Of a stretch of DNA of 64,000 nucleotides, positions 1-8,209 are shown in pieces. Position 1 is the first letter of the stretch. Each line of letters opens with the position of its first letter. The notes below the pieces were generated by a model. It made no database searches, had not been told where the DNA came from, and saw only the letters and a list, made by a program, of their open reading frames with translations. The DNA lies in assembly GCF_007988945.1 (NCBI RefSeq), contig NZ_BJVC01000001.1:372001-436000 (forward strand), in the 5' to 3' direction. A program made the translations under genes and the position numbers. Source of the stretch: Swaminathania salitolerans (GTDB lineage: Bacteria; Pseudomonadota; Alphaproteobacteria; Acetobacterales; Acetobacteraceae).

Positions 1-395
1 GGGATGAAATATTTCTTCGATCCGAGAATGGTGCAGGGGCCGGCATCGGCGGCGTAAAGGCAGACCTTGCGTTCGATGTCGGTCAGGGTCACGTGCCAGC
101 GCCCCTCCGGCAGGAGGACGCGCGCGCCGTTATTGAAGTCGAACGCGATGCCTCTGGCGGCAGCCTGTGTCGGAACTTCCGGCGGGAGCGGAAAATTCCC
201 GCGCGTTGCAGGCAAGGGAGGAGACGAGGCCGCGAAGGCGCCCGTCGAATCCTGCGCCGTATCGACCGCGCCGCTCCGGGCCGCATCACCGGTGCCTGCG
301 CCGCCGGATTGCGCGCGTGGCGTGGCTTCCTCGCTTCCGGGTGCGGGTGCGCTGAAATTGAGGATCGAATCGATTATGGAGTCGATGTCGCTCAT
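1..395 (-). CDS. Second autotransporter-type O-heptosyltransferase (BAHT family), partial at window edge
   Basis: An open frame starts at ATG 395 and runs off the left edge with no stop. It begins MSDIDSIIDSILNF, followed by a low-complexity Ala/Gly/Ser/Pro stretch of about 60 residues. After that comes a segment that parallels the N-terminus of the neighbouring heptosyltransferase: GIAFDFNNGARVLLPEGRWH here against GIRYDFQDGCRVSLPPGKWH there, then an SKKY motif in both. It is therefore a tandem paralogue of the gene at 397-1548. Its ATG lies one base beyond that gene's TGA (TGA-A-ATG), so translation is probably coupled. The family transfers heptose to serines of strand-loop-strand repeats in surface proteins. 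Only about 131 residues are visible, so the catalytic part and the metal-binding cysteines cannot be checked. The disordered N-terminal extension is absent from the neighbour. Confidence 0.72.
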   Translation of the reverse strand, partial: MSDIDSIIDSILNFSAPAPGSEEATPRAQSGGAGTGDAARSGAVDTAQDSTGAFAASSPPLPATRGNFPLPPEVPTQAAARGIAFDFNNGARVLLPEGRWHVTLTDIERKVCLYAADAGPCTILGSKKYFI

Positions 396-396
396 T

Positions 397-1548
397 TCAG
401 CACGCTATTCCCTGCCCGGCGAGCAATTCTTCGATGACCTGTTCCACATGCGCCGAGGAGATCATTTTCGTACATTCGAAATCCCGCTCGGTGTTCGCGT
501 GGCGAGGGCACCAGAAATAATTCTGCCGCTCGAATTCGATCGTGACATCGTTCGAGCATCCGTTGCAGACATTGCGGTTGATCACCCGATACGGCGTCTC
601 GAATTCGTTGAACGGTTCGGTGAATCCGCTGATCATGACCACCGGGCAGCCTGCGGCCCAGGCGAGCCAGGACAATCCGCTCGAAAGCCCGATGAAGAAA
701 GCCGCATGTTTCAGCCAGCGTGCCCGCTCGCTGAGGGGGAGGGAGCCGGTCATGTCCTCGGCGCCGTGCGGGATATGATGCCAGATCGTGCCGTTTCCCT
801 GCACACGGTCGCGGTCGATACAGACGACGCGAAAACCGCGTTTTTTCAGGTACGGAATGATTTCCGCCCAGCCGAAGGGGTTGTTCCAGTATTTGTTGTG
901 ACCTGTTGCCTGTGTGGCGATACAGACATAAGGCTCCTCCATGGGAGGACCGCCTGGAGCGATCGCGATGGAGGGGCGCCGGTCTTTGGGAGGAAGCCCG
1001 AGAATATAGGCGCCTGAGACGCCAAGTCCCACCTGGCGATAATCGGTTGGCTGATGGTCGCGATTCGTGTCGTTGAAGAAGATCAGGACCTTGTACCGCG
1101 CGTAATAATCCTCTTCCAGACACGACACGTCGTCGGTGATCGTGATCGCCTCGTTGCAGCCTGCGAAGAGCGCCGCCATGCCGGGGCGTACGAGGCACAG
1201 AACATGACACCCGTGAAGCGCAGCGAAGGCCTCGACATGACCCATCCAGGCGAGGTGATCGCCGATACCGCCGAGATGCATGTCGATCAGAACGGTATGT
1301 CCGCGCAATGCCATGTCGTGGGCGAAGACCGTCTGTCCCTCGCGGGTTATTCTGAAACTGAAAGGGACATGATATTTCTTCGTGCTGCATACGAGACCGC
1401 CCTCGTTCGCGCCGGCGAAAATGACGGTCTGGGTCAGGCGATCCCTGAGCTCGATATGCCATTTCCCGGGGGGAAGACTGACGCGACACCCGTCCTGGAA
1501 GTCGTAGCGTATTCCTTCCGGGCCGATCTGGCTTGGCGTCTCGTTCAT
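397..1548 (-). CDS. Autotransporter strand-loop-strand O-heptosyltransferase (Aah/TibC-like, BAHT family)
   Basis: 383 residues, ATG 1548 with AGGAG about 7 nt upstream. The N-terminal part (about 1-65) is a small beta domain (YDFQDGCRVSLPPGKWH). The rest is a GT-B fold with GGIGDHLAWMGHVEA and a nucleotide-sugar site of the GT9 type (IGLSSGLSWLAWAAGCPVVM). The C-terminus carries four cysteines, C328-x2-C331-x15-C347-x11-C359, matching the Fe-binding finger known in TibC and Aah. Family knowledge: these cytoplasmic enzymes use ADP-heptose to modify serines in the AIDA-like repeats of autotransporter passengers before export. The only AIDA-like proteins nearby are the divergent Hint-domain proteins that start at 3245 and 5907, which makes them the likely substrates (inference). 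The gene lies 17 bp after the GT4-like gene and is coupled to the next paralogue at 395. Confidence 0.85.
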   Translation of the reverse strand: MNETPSQIGPEGIRYDFQDGCRVSLPPGKWHIELRDRLTQTVIFAGANEGGLVCSTKKYHVPFSFRITREGQTVFAHDMALRGHTVLIDMHLGGIGDHLAWMGHVEAFAALHGCHVLCLVRPGMAALFAGCNEAITITDDVSCLEEDYYARYKVLIFFNDTNRDHQPTDYRQVGLGVSGAYILGLPPKDRRPSIAIAPGGPPMEEPYVCIATQATGHNKYWNNPFGWAEIIPYLKKRGFRVVCIDRDRVQGNGTIWHHIPHGAEDMTGSLPLSERARWLKHAAFFIGLSSGLSWLAWAAGCPVVMISGFTEPFNEFETPYRVINRNVCNGCSNDVTIEFERQNYFWCPRHANTERDFECTKMISSAHVEQVIEELLAGQGIAC

Positions 1549-1565
1549 CGGCTCCTGCTCGCGAT

Positions 1566-2546
1566 TCAGAGAGATAGGGACGCCCGGCCGGATTGCGACA
1601 TGATCAGACCGTATACTTGCGCGAGCGCATTCCGCGTCTCGTCTATAGTATAGCGCCGCGCAGTCTTTTCCGCCTCGTCGAGCATCATGTCAATGCTCGG
1701 GTCGCCATGCTCGAACCCGAAGAGCAGCGAGGCGAGCCGATCGACGATCTCCTCGCATTGTTCGGGCGAGAACCAGTGACCGTTCCGGTGGGTGGCGTAA
1801 TCCTTCCCGCCAGTGCCGTGAAACCCGACGAGCGCGCAACGTGACGCCATCGCCTCCAATGGGGTGAGCGGGGCAGCCTCCTGACGCGAAAGGGCAAGAA
1901 AGATCGTGGACCGCCCCATATGCTCGGCGACCTCGTGCTGGGGCATGTTCTCGAGATAGATCCAGGGGAAGCGCCGGGTTTCGGGATATTTGAGATGAAG
2001 CATGTTCATGATCAGATGCGCGAGCGCGGGATTTCCGTTCTGGAACGGCCATTTTTTCGGATTCGTGGCGATCCTGTTTTCCTTGGCGCGCGGATAGAAC
2101 ATTTGCGAGTCGATCGAGATCGGCACGACATGCACCTGGTCGAGGCCGAGAACGGTCGTGAGGGAGCGTGCGATTTCCTGTCCGGGCACGATGAAATGCG
2201 TGAACCCCATCCGGACGAGATCGGAGCGCTCGATGCCGTAGCTATAGAGATAATACTGGTTCTGACAGAACATGATTTTGGTGGCGCCGAGCGGCGTGCG
2301 CGCGAAATCGAGCAGCCAGTCGCGCATGACTTCGGGGAAGACGAGCACCGTTTCCTCGTCGACGGGAAACTGGTCGCAGACCCTGACATCGTCGCCCACA
2401 TCGAGCCATGGCGGCGCACCAGCGGGCTGATAGACGGAAACGTCATAGCCCAGCGCCCCCAGCATCGAAGCGTGCTGATAAACGACCTTCACGCCGCCAC
2501 TGACGGATCCCGGTACGAAGGGATTGAGGAAGACGATTTTCTTCAT
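1566..2546 (-). CDS. GT4-like glycosyltransferase
   Basis: About 326 residues from ATG 2546 (MKKIVFLNPFVPG). A GTG at 2570 is in frame, but the product begins naturally at MKK. The N-terminal half contains a glycine-rich SGGVKVVYQHASMLGALGYDV stretch typical of GT-B retaining enzymes. The C-terminal half has the E-x7-E nucleotide-sugar motif of family GT4 (EAAPLTPLEAMA), followed by GTGGKDYATHRNGHW. Donor and acceptor cannot be read from sequence. It is the first gene of a minus-strand operon with two O-heptosyltransferases and is divergent from the AIDA-Hint genes. It could extend the heptose added to those proteins, or act on LPS. No transmembrane segment is evident, so it is probably cytoplasmic. 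Confidence 0.75.
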   Translation of the reverse strand: MKKIVFLNPFVPGSVSGGVKVVYQHASMLGALGYDVSVYQPAGAPPWLDVGDDVRVCDQFPVDEETVLVFPEVMRDWLLDFARTPLGATKIMFCQNQYYLYSYGIERSDLVRMGFTHFIVPGQEIARSLTTVLGLDQVHVVPISIDSQMFYPRAKENRIATNPKKWPFQNGNPALAHLIMNMLHLKYPETRRFPWIYLENMPQHEVAEHMGRSTIFLALSRQEAAPLTPLEAMASRCALVGFHGTGGKDYATHRNGHWFSPEQCEEIVDRLASLLFGFEHGDPSIDMMLDEAEKTARRYTIDETRNALAQVYGLIMSQSGRASLSL

Positions 2547-3244
2547 GTGCGTTGTCCGATCGGCAAGCACGCACAGAAGTCACCGGCGCACGTGGATGCG
2601 ACGGTCTGTTCCGTCCCCGCCCGCAGCTCTGCCCGGTTTCCGGTCCTCTGCCACGATGTCTGCCCACGCTCCGGGCAGGGAGGGCAAATCGCGTTCCGCA
2701 AGGATGACAGGGATGATGGAAAACCCGGTTTTCCGCCTTCTCCAGTCGGGTTCCCGCCCTTCTCCCGTCCACCATGCGTGGAGAGACGTGCGGCAAATCC
2801 CGGGTTTCTGCCCCGCAGCATCAAAGATCCATCAAACATCGTTTGCCTGCGCTAATTCCCGGTTAAAGAAAGGAAAAGACATGATCGTGAACCATTTGTG
2901 AACATTGTGTCAGTTTGTAAAATTATAACGAAACGAGGGGCACAAAAGGTTAACGAACTATTAAAACAAAACTTTGTATTATATAAATAAAGTTTTCCGT
3001 AAATATAGTTTACGACATATTTCGTTCCATGTCGTTGACGTATATCGATAAAACGCCAAGCGCCAGAGCCTCTCTGTTGATCGCGGGTTCTTTCTGTTTT
3101 ATTTGTGTTGTCAAGTTACAAACACACAACCGCATTCGAGATGCGTGGAGCAGCACCCAGGCGGTTCAAGGCCGATCTTGCGTTTCGGCTATACTGTCGC
3201 AATGCTGCGGCACATTCGAGAAATCGATTCCGGGGGAAATATAC
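2547..3244. promoter_or_regulatory. Divergent intergenic region with AT-rich island upstream of AIDA-Hint gene 1
   Basis: This 698-bp non-coding stretch separates the minus-strand glycosyltransferase operon from the plus-strand AIDA-Hint gene. The part nearest the glycosyltransferases (2550-2830) is GC-rich, while about 2850-3030 is strikingly AT-rich. The AT-rich part must hold the promoter of the Hint gene, although I cannot assign one -35/-10 pair with confidence. The reading frame of the Hint gene stays open upstream to 3029, so a longer protein starting there is formally possible. Confidence 0.5.
2950..2961 (+). promoter_or_regulatory. TTAACGAACNAT motif in AIDA-Hint 1 leader
   Basis: TTAACGAACTAT lies in the AT-rich island 295 bp before the start of AIDA-Hint gene 1. 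Its near-identical partner, TTAACGAACGAT, lies at 33544-33555, 350 bp before AIDA-Hint gene 3, also in an AT-rich island. A weaker relative (GGTTAACACAAAATGAACGG) lies at about 5770 upstream of gene 2. This may be a shared regulator site or promoter element. The evidence is only the matching sequence and position. Confidence 0.3.
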
Positions 3245-5488
3245 ATGGCGATTACTTCGAGCGGCACCGCGAGTGGCGGCACGATCACCAGTAGCGGGGG
3301 GCAGTACTCGATCCTGAGCGGGGCGACCCTTGTCGTCGAAAACAGCCCTTATGTCGTCTCGGGCGCCATCGTTTCCGGGTTCGGTCAGGGGCCTGACAAT
3401 TCCGGTGCCCTTCCGGGCCAGTCGGGCGGCACGAATTATCCCGCGCTTCTGCTCGCCTCCGCTGGCGGCGTCGCCTCCAACGCCCAGGTCGGGTTCGGCG
3501 GTGTTGTCATGGGGGCCAATGGTGGGCGCGTCGAGGGCGGCTATGCGACCGATAGCGGGTCCTTCGCCGCCGTGAACAGCGGAACGGTCAATAACGTGAC
3601 CATCGGCTCGGATGGTGGTGTGCTCGCCAGTATGATGCCGGGTTATGGCGGCGCGGCAGGTCTCGTCACCAACGCGCATGTGCAGGCCGGAGGCTATGGA
3701 CTGGCCGGAGGCGGCTTCACGATCAAGGGACAGGAATTCGCAGGGTCGGGGATCATCTCGGGAGGGACGTTCGATGTCGGCTCCACCGAGATTCTCGTCT
3801 CGGCGGGCACGGATATAGGCAGCCTGATCGGCGGCACGCAGGTCATCTCCTCTGCCGGGTATTCGCTGAGTTCCATTTTCAGCGCCGGAACGCAGTTGAT
3901 CAGTGCCGGCGGTGTTGCAAGCGCCAACACGGCCTATGCAGGCGGGTCCATCCATGTCCTTTCCGGCGGCGTGTCCTATCGCACGACGGTCGGCTCGGGC
4001 GGCAGTGTCGAGGTCGCGGCTGGCGGTATGGTCAACGGTCTCACGCTCCAGGCTGCCGCGGCGGCAACAGCGCGCCCAGCGGCCGTGATCTCGAACGCGA
4101 CGGTCAATGGCGGTGGAACGCTCACGATCGATTCCGGTGCAACCCTTGCTGGCGGAACCATTCAGGGGACGACCTCCGATGGCGGTGCGGCAGGTCTGCT
4201 GATCGTGCAATCGGGCGCGGTACTGAACGGTCTGAGCATCGGATGGAAGGGGCGTATCGACGTCGATACGCTCAGCTATACGTCCGGACAGTCGATCCGG
4301 TATGCGAATGGCCAGATCAGCATCGTCGACAGTCAGGGGAATGTTCTCTGGAGTGCGGGAGTCACGGGCTCCGGAAGCAATACGGCTGCGGATTATCACC
4401 TCGAGCAGGACGCCGACGGAAGCACGATCATCGTCTATGACAAATGCTTCCTGAAGGGGACCATGATCCGTACTCCCGGGGGCGAGCGCGCCGTCGAGGA
4501 TATCAAGGTGGGCGACCATGTCTCGACTCTCGTCGATGGTGAGGTCGTCCAGCGTGAGGTCATCTGGGTCGGGCGCCGCTCCGCAACCGTAAGAGACTGG
4601 ATGACGGATGACGAGGCCGGGTATCCCGTGCGGATCCGCAAGGGCGCGCTCGGAGACAACGTTCCCTACAAGGATCTTCTCGTCACGCCGGAGCATGCGA
4701 TCTATCTCGATGGAGGGTTCGTGCCCGCACGTATGCTCGTGAACGGACGCAGCATCCTGTACGATCATAAGCAGACGCATTTCGATTATTTTCATATCGA
4801 GACGGATATCCATTCGATCCTCTGGTCGGATGGCGCCTTGAGCGAGAGCTATCTGGATACCGGAGACCGTACGGCATTTTCGCAGGACGGCCAGGTGGTC
4901 CGGCTGCTGAATGCCAAGGCGCAATGCTGGGAACAGGATGCTGCCGCACCTCTCAGGATCGCGCGCGATTTTGTCGAGCCGCTCTTTCGCAAGCTGGAAG
5001 CGCGCGCGGATATGCTCGCCTATGCTCCGGTCGAGCAGGACATCGAAGTCACGGAAGATCCCGATCTGCATCTTCTCGACGAGCGCGGGCGGGTCATTCG
5101 CCAGATGCGCGTGGTCGACCGGGCGCGTGTTTTCATGGTGCCGCCGGGAACGCGGGAAGTGCGGATCATGTCGCGCATCTCCCGTCCGGTCGATGTCGTG
5201 GGGCCGTTCCTCGACGACCGGCGTCATCTCGGCGTTCTGATCGCCGGGATCCAGATCTGGGAGGCAGAGGAAACGCATCGTCTCGAGGCTTATCTGACCG
5301 ACGAGACGCTCGAGGGTTGGGCCGAGCCGGAGGGTGGGCGATCGCGCTGGACGGCTGGCGCGGCATGTCTGCCCCTGGATGGCGGCAACGCCGAAACGGT
5401 GCGTCTGCTCTCCATAGAGGTCATCGCGGGCGGTCCGTACAGGGTCGAGCGAGACTCCGAGAGGGCAGAAAGCGCTCTGGCGTCCTGA
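3245..5488 (+). CDS. AIDA-repeat / Hint-domain protein 1
   Basis: About 747 residues from ATG 3245, preceded by GGGGGA. The start is chosen because three paralogues in this window begin in the same way just before the repeats. Residues about 1-385 are Gly/Ser/Ala/Val-rich strand-loop-strand repeats of the AIDA type (SGGTFDVGSTE, VLSGGV, VQSGAVLNGLSIGWKG). A Hint_2 domain follows, starting at C401 (CFLKGTMIRT) with the TPEH block at 481-484. The last roughly 190 residues form a module shared by all four paralogues (ISRPVDVVGPFLDDRRHLGV; RWTAGAACLPL). Family knowledge: Hint domains catalyse an N-S acyl shift at the first Cys and cleave or transesterify the chain. There is no signal peptide and no autotransporter barrel, so the export route is unknown. 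It is the likely substrate of the divergent heptosyltransferases (inference). Confidence 0.85.
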   Translation: MAITSSGTASGGTITSSGGQYSILSGATLVVENSPYVVSGAIVSGFGQGPDNSGALPGQSGGTNYPALLLASAGGVASNAQVGFGGVVMGANGGRVEGGYATDSGSFAAVNSGTVNNVTIGSDGGVLASMMPGYGGAAGLVTNAHVQAGGYGLAGGGFTIKGQEFAGSGIISGGTFDVGSTEILVSAGTDIGSLIGGTQVISSAGYSLSSIFSAGTQLISAGGVASANTAYAGGSIHVLSGGVSYRTTVGSGGSVEVAAGGMVNGLTLQAAAAATARPAAVISNATVNGGGTLTIDSGATLAGGTIQGTTSDGGAAGLLIVQSGAVLNGLSIGWKGRIDVDTLSYTSGQSIRYANGQISIVDSQGNVLWSAGVTGSGSNTAADYHLEQDADGSTIIVYDKCFLKGTMIRTPGGERAVEDIKVGDHVSTLVDGEVVQREVIWVGRRSATVRDWMTDDEAGYPVRIRKGALGDNVPYKDLLVTPEHAIYLDGGFVPARMLVNGRSILYDHKQTHFDYFHIETDIHSILWSDGALSESYLDTGDRTAFSQDGQVVRLLNAKAQCWEQDAAAPLRIARDFVEPLFRKLEARADMLAYAPVEQDIEVTEDPDLHLLDERGRVIRQMRVVDRARVFMVPPGTREVRIMSRISRPVDVVGPFLDDRRHLGVLIAGIQIWEAEETHRLEAYLTDETLEGWAEPEGGRSRWTAGAACLPLDGGNAETVRLLSIEVIAGGPYRVERDSERAESALAS

Positions 5489-5906
5489 CAGCGCCGGATA
5501 ATCTCTTGCAGGGGGCGGTTTCGGGTAGATCGCGCTCCCTGCCGGACGGGGCCGTTCGGGAGGCATTGTTTGTGAAGCGAAAATCACAGGAATGTGAGGT
5601 TTGACCCCCTCCGGTTCGGGGTATCGACCCGATATGTGGTAAAACCATGGAAAACAACAGAAAAAATATATATTTATCAATCTATGAAAAAACTACTCAA
5701 GAAAAACGCATGAACTTCTAACAACAGGAATCATTGCGCATGGAAAATCTCTGTGTCAGGGAAGAATTGGTTAACACAAAATGAACGGAACGATGTGGCC
5801 GAGCGTCGCAGGGCCGTGCTTCTGGCGGGCGGAGCTTTTCCGTTTCTCAGGAGCGTCTGTCCGGTCGGGCCGCATGGTGACGTGTATCCCGGCAGGAGAC
5901 TGAGAC
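5489..5906 (+). promoter_or_regulatory. Intergenic region between AIDA-Hint genes 1 and 2
   Basis: This stretch of 418 bp has no gene. It has an AT-rich core (about 5640-5790, with runs such as AAAAAATATATATTTATC) flanked by GC-rich DNA, like the islands before the other three Hint genes. This suggests gene 2 has its own promoter and is not simply read through from gene 1. A good Shine-Dalgarno (AGGAG) lies 9 nt before ATG 5907. I do not see a convincing T-tailed terminator for gene 1. Confidence 0.4.
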
Positions 5907-8126
5907 ATGGCATTTGAATCGAGTGGTTTGGGATCGTCGGGCGCGACGATCTATCAGACAGCCGCGAATAGCTGGCGTGTGCTCAGCGGCGCGACCCTCA
6001 CCGTCATGGGTGCGGGGACCTCCGTCGTCGGTGCCTATATCGAAGGGCTCGGCATGGGAGGAACGACCAACCCTGCAATGCTTCTGATGCGTGGCTCTTC
6101 TGTCGCTTCGGGAGCGACGGTCGTATCGGCGGGCGTCGTCATCGCGGCCGACGGCGCGACCGCAATCGGCGGAACCGCCTATGAGAGCGGTTCGTTCGCC
6201 GCCATCAATGACGGTGTCGTCAGTGGGGTGACGGTCGGCCCCGGAGGGGGCGTTCTCGCGAGCAAGATTCCCGAACAGGGCGGGGGTGACGGTCTCGTGC
6301 TGGATCCGCATGTCCTTGCGGGAGGCTATGGGCTGGCCGGTGGCGGCTTTACGATCAAGGGACAGTTCTTCATCGGCCCGGGCACCATCTCGGGCGGGAC
6401 ATTCGACGTCGGCTCCACAGAAGGGCTGGCGAGCGGCGGCACGGATATAGGCAGCATCATCGGGGGCACCCAGGTCGTTACCTATTCCGGTCATTCCATC
6501 AGTTCGATCTTCAGTGCGGGCACCCAGTTGCTGGGCGCCGGAGGATTTGCGGAATACAGCGTCGTTTCCGATGGAGGCCTGATCGAGGTTTCCGGGAGCG
6601 GCGCCATTTCCTACCGCGCCAGGGCCGGATCCGGAGGGAGCGTGCGGGTTCTCGAGAGCGGTCAGGCCCTGTACCTTCAGGTCCAGGCTGCGGCCGCGGC
6701 AACCGTCGAGGCAGGCGGCACGATGTCCAAGGCGATCATCGAGGGCGGCGGAACCATGACGGTCAATTCCGGAGCGACGCTGGCGAGTGCGACGATTTCC
6801 GGTATCGATGCCTCGGGATCGGGAACCGGAGGGCTGCTTATCGTCCAGTCGGGAGCGGTGCTGAGAAAACTGACCATCGGCTGGAAGGGGCGCATCGATG
6901 TCGATACGCTCAGCTACGACCAGACGCAGAAGATCGTTTACGGAGACAATACGATCAGCATCGTGGATCAGTACGGCGCGGTGTTGTGGAGCGCCGATGT
7001 CAAGGGAACGGACAGCAACGCAGCGAGCGATTATCACCTCGAACGCGATCCGGCCGATGGCAGCTCGATCATCGTCTACGACAAGTGCTTCCTGGCTGGG
7101 ACGATGATCCGGACCGACCGGGGAGAGGTCAGGGTCGAGGATCTCGCGGTCGGCGATCGGGTGGTCGCCTGTGTCGATGGCGGGGAGGAATATCGCGAGA
7201 TCCGCTGGATCGGCCATCGCTCCACGGTCGTCAGGTCCTGGCTCGAGGATGACGAGGCCGGATTCCCCGTGCGTATCCTGCGCAATGCGCTGGGCGACAA
7301 TCTTCCGCACAAGGATCTGCTCGTTACCCCCGAACATGCGCTCTATCTCGAAGGCGCGTTCGTGCCTGCGCGCATGCTGGTCAATGGTCGCAGCATCTTC
7401 TACGACCGGACCCTGACCCATTTCGACTATTATCATATCGAAACGGAAAAACACTCGATCATCTGGTCCGATGGCGTTCCGAGCGAAAGCTATCTCGATA
7501 CCGGCGATCGCAGACGGTTCTCGCAGGAGAGCGCCGTCGTTCATATCCTGAACGGTGCCGCCCTCAGCTGGGAGCACGATGCAGCGGCGCCCCTGAGGAC
7601 CGATCGCGCGTTCGTGCAGCCTTTGCACATGACATTTGCCGGTCGTGCGGCGCATCTGGGTATCGGTTCCCTGGTCGAGACGCCATCCGTTACCGACGAC
7701 CCCGATCTGCATCTCGTCGACGATGAGGGGCGCACGATCCGCATGATGCGTTCCGTCAATCGCTGCGCTATTTTCATGGTGCCACCCGGGATCCGGTCGG
7801 TTCGTCTCGTTTCGCGGGTTTCGCGCCCGGTCGATGTCGTCGGGGCCTATCACGACGACCGGCGGCATCTCGGCGTTCTGGTCGGTGCAATCCAGATATG
7901 GGAGGCGAACGAGACCCGTCATATCGACGCGCATCTGAGCGATGCGGGTCTTGAGGGCTGGGCGAATATCGAGGATGGTCGTCAACGCTGGACGACCGGC
8001 GATGCCCGGCTCGATCTGAGTGACCGCGTTTCGGGAGCGGTCAGCATTCTCTCAGTGGAAATACGTGCAGGCGGTCCTTATCTTGCGAGGCCCGCCGAAC
8101 TCTCCTGCGGGGCTCAGGCTGGCTGA
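5907..8126 (+). CDS. AIDA-repeat / Hint-domain protein 2
   Basis: 739 residues, ATG 5907 with AGGAG upstream. This is a close tandem paralogue of protein 1. The passenger (about 1-385) keeps landmark segments such as AGGYGLAGGGFTIKGQ and SGGTFDVGSTE in the same order. The Hint domain starts at C394 (CFLAGTMIRTDRGEVRVEDL), with TPEH about 80 residues later. The C-terminal module contains SRPVDVVGAYHDDRRHLGV and RWTTGDARLDL. Residue pairs expected for hedgehog-type self-cleavage (first Cys, T-x-x-H) are present; the C-terminal Asn of inteins is absent. No signal peptide or membrane segment is visible. The ligase-like gene begins only 83 bp downstream on the same strand, so co-transcription with the polyketide synthase is possible. 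Confidence 0.85.
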   Translation: MAFESSGLGSSGATIYQTAANSWRVLSGATLTVMGAGTSVVGAYIEGLGMGGTTNPAMLLMRGSSVASGATVVSAGVVIAADGATAIGGTAYESGSFAAINDGVVSGVTVGPGGGVLASKIPEQGGGDGLVLDPHVLAGGYGLAGGGFTIKGQFFIGPGTISGGTFDVGSTEGLASGGTDIGSIIGGTQVVTYSGHSISSIFSAGTQLLGAGGFAEYSVVSDGGLIEVSGSGAISYRARAGSGGSVRVLESGQALYLQVQAAAAATVEAGGTMSKAIIEGGGTMTVNSGATLASATISGIDASGSGTGGLLIVQSGAVLRKLTIGWKGRIDVDTLSYDQTQKIVYGDNTISIVDQYGAVLWSADVKGTDSNAASDYHLERDPADGSSIIVYDKCFLAGTMIRTDRGEVRVEDLAVGDRVVACVDGGEEYREIRWIGHRSTVVRSWLEDDEAGFPVRILRNALGDNLPHKDLLVTPEHALYLEGAFVPARMLVNGRSIFYDRTLTHFDYYHIETEKHSIIWSDGVPSESYLDTGDRRRFSQESAVVHILNGAALSWEHDAAAPLRTDRAFVQPLHMTFAGRAAHLGIGSLVETPSVTDDPDLHLVDDEGRTIRMMRSVNRCAIFMVPPGIRSVRLVSRVSRPVDVVGAYHDDRRHLGVLVGAIQIWEANETRHIDAHLSDAGLEGWANIEDGRQRWTTGDARLDLSDRVSGAVSILSVEIRAGGPYLARPAELSCGAQAG

Positions 8127-8209
8127 GCCCCCTCACGACCGGTTTCCCCGCATCCTGGGGATTCCGGGGCGATGAAATGGCATCGCTGGATTATCGGGAT
8201 TGATCGTTT

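Noticed and set aside
4445-5488. Hint domains interpreted as inteins in a host protein
   Set aside because: There is no C-extein, no His-Asn end and no host protein to restore. The domain is always near the C-terminus with its own conserved module, as in hedgehog-type proteins.
3116-5680. 854-residue open frame antisense to AIDA-Hint gene 1, and similar ones at 5847-7985 and 33867-36569 on the minus strand
   Set aside because: These are mirror frames of high-GC repeat genes: Arg/Asp/His-rich, low in hydrophobic segments, no recognisable domain and no start signals. The sense strand has clear AIDA and Hint domains.
3245-8126. AIDA-Hint passengers as RTX (type I secreted) repeats
   Set aside because: The repeats lack the GGxGxD calcium-binding nonapeptide and have a strand-loop-strand AIDA pattern; no HlyB/D-type exporter is in the window.
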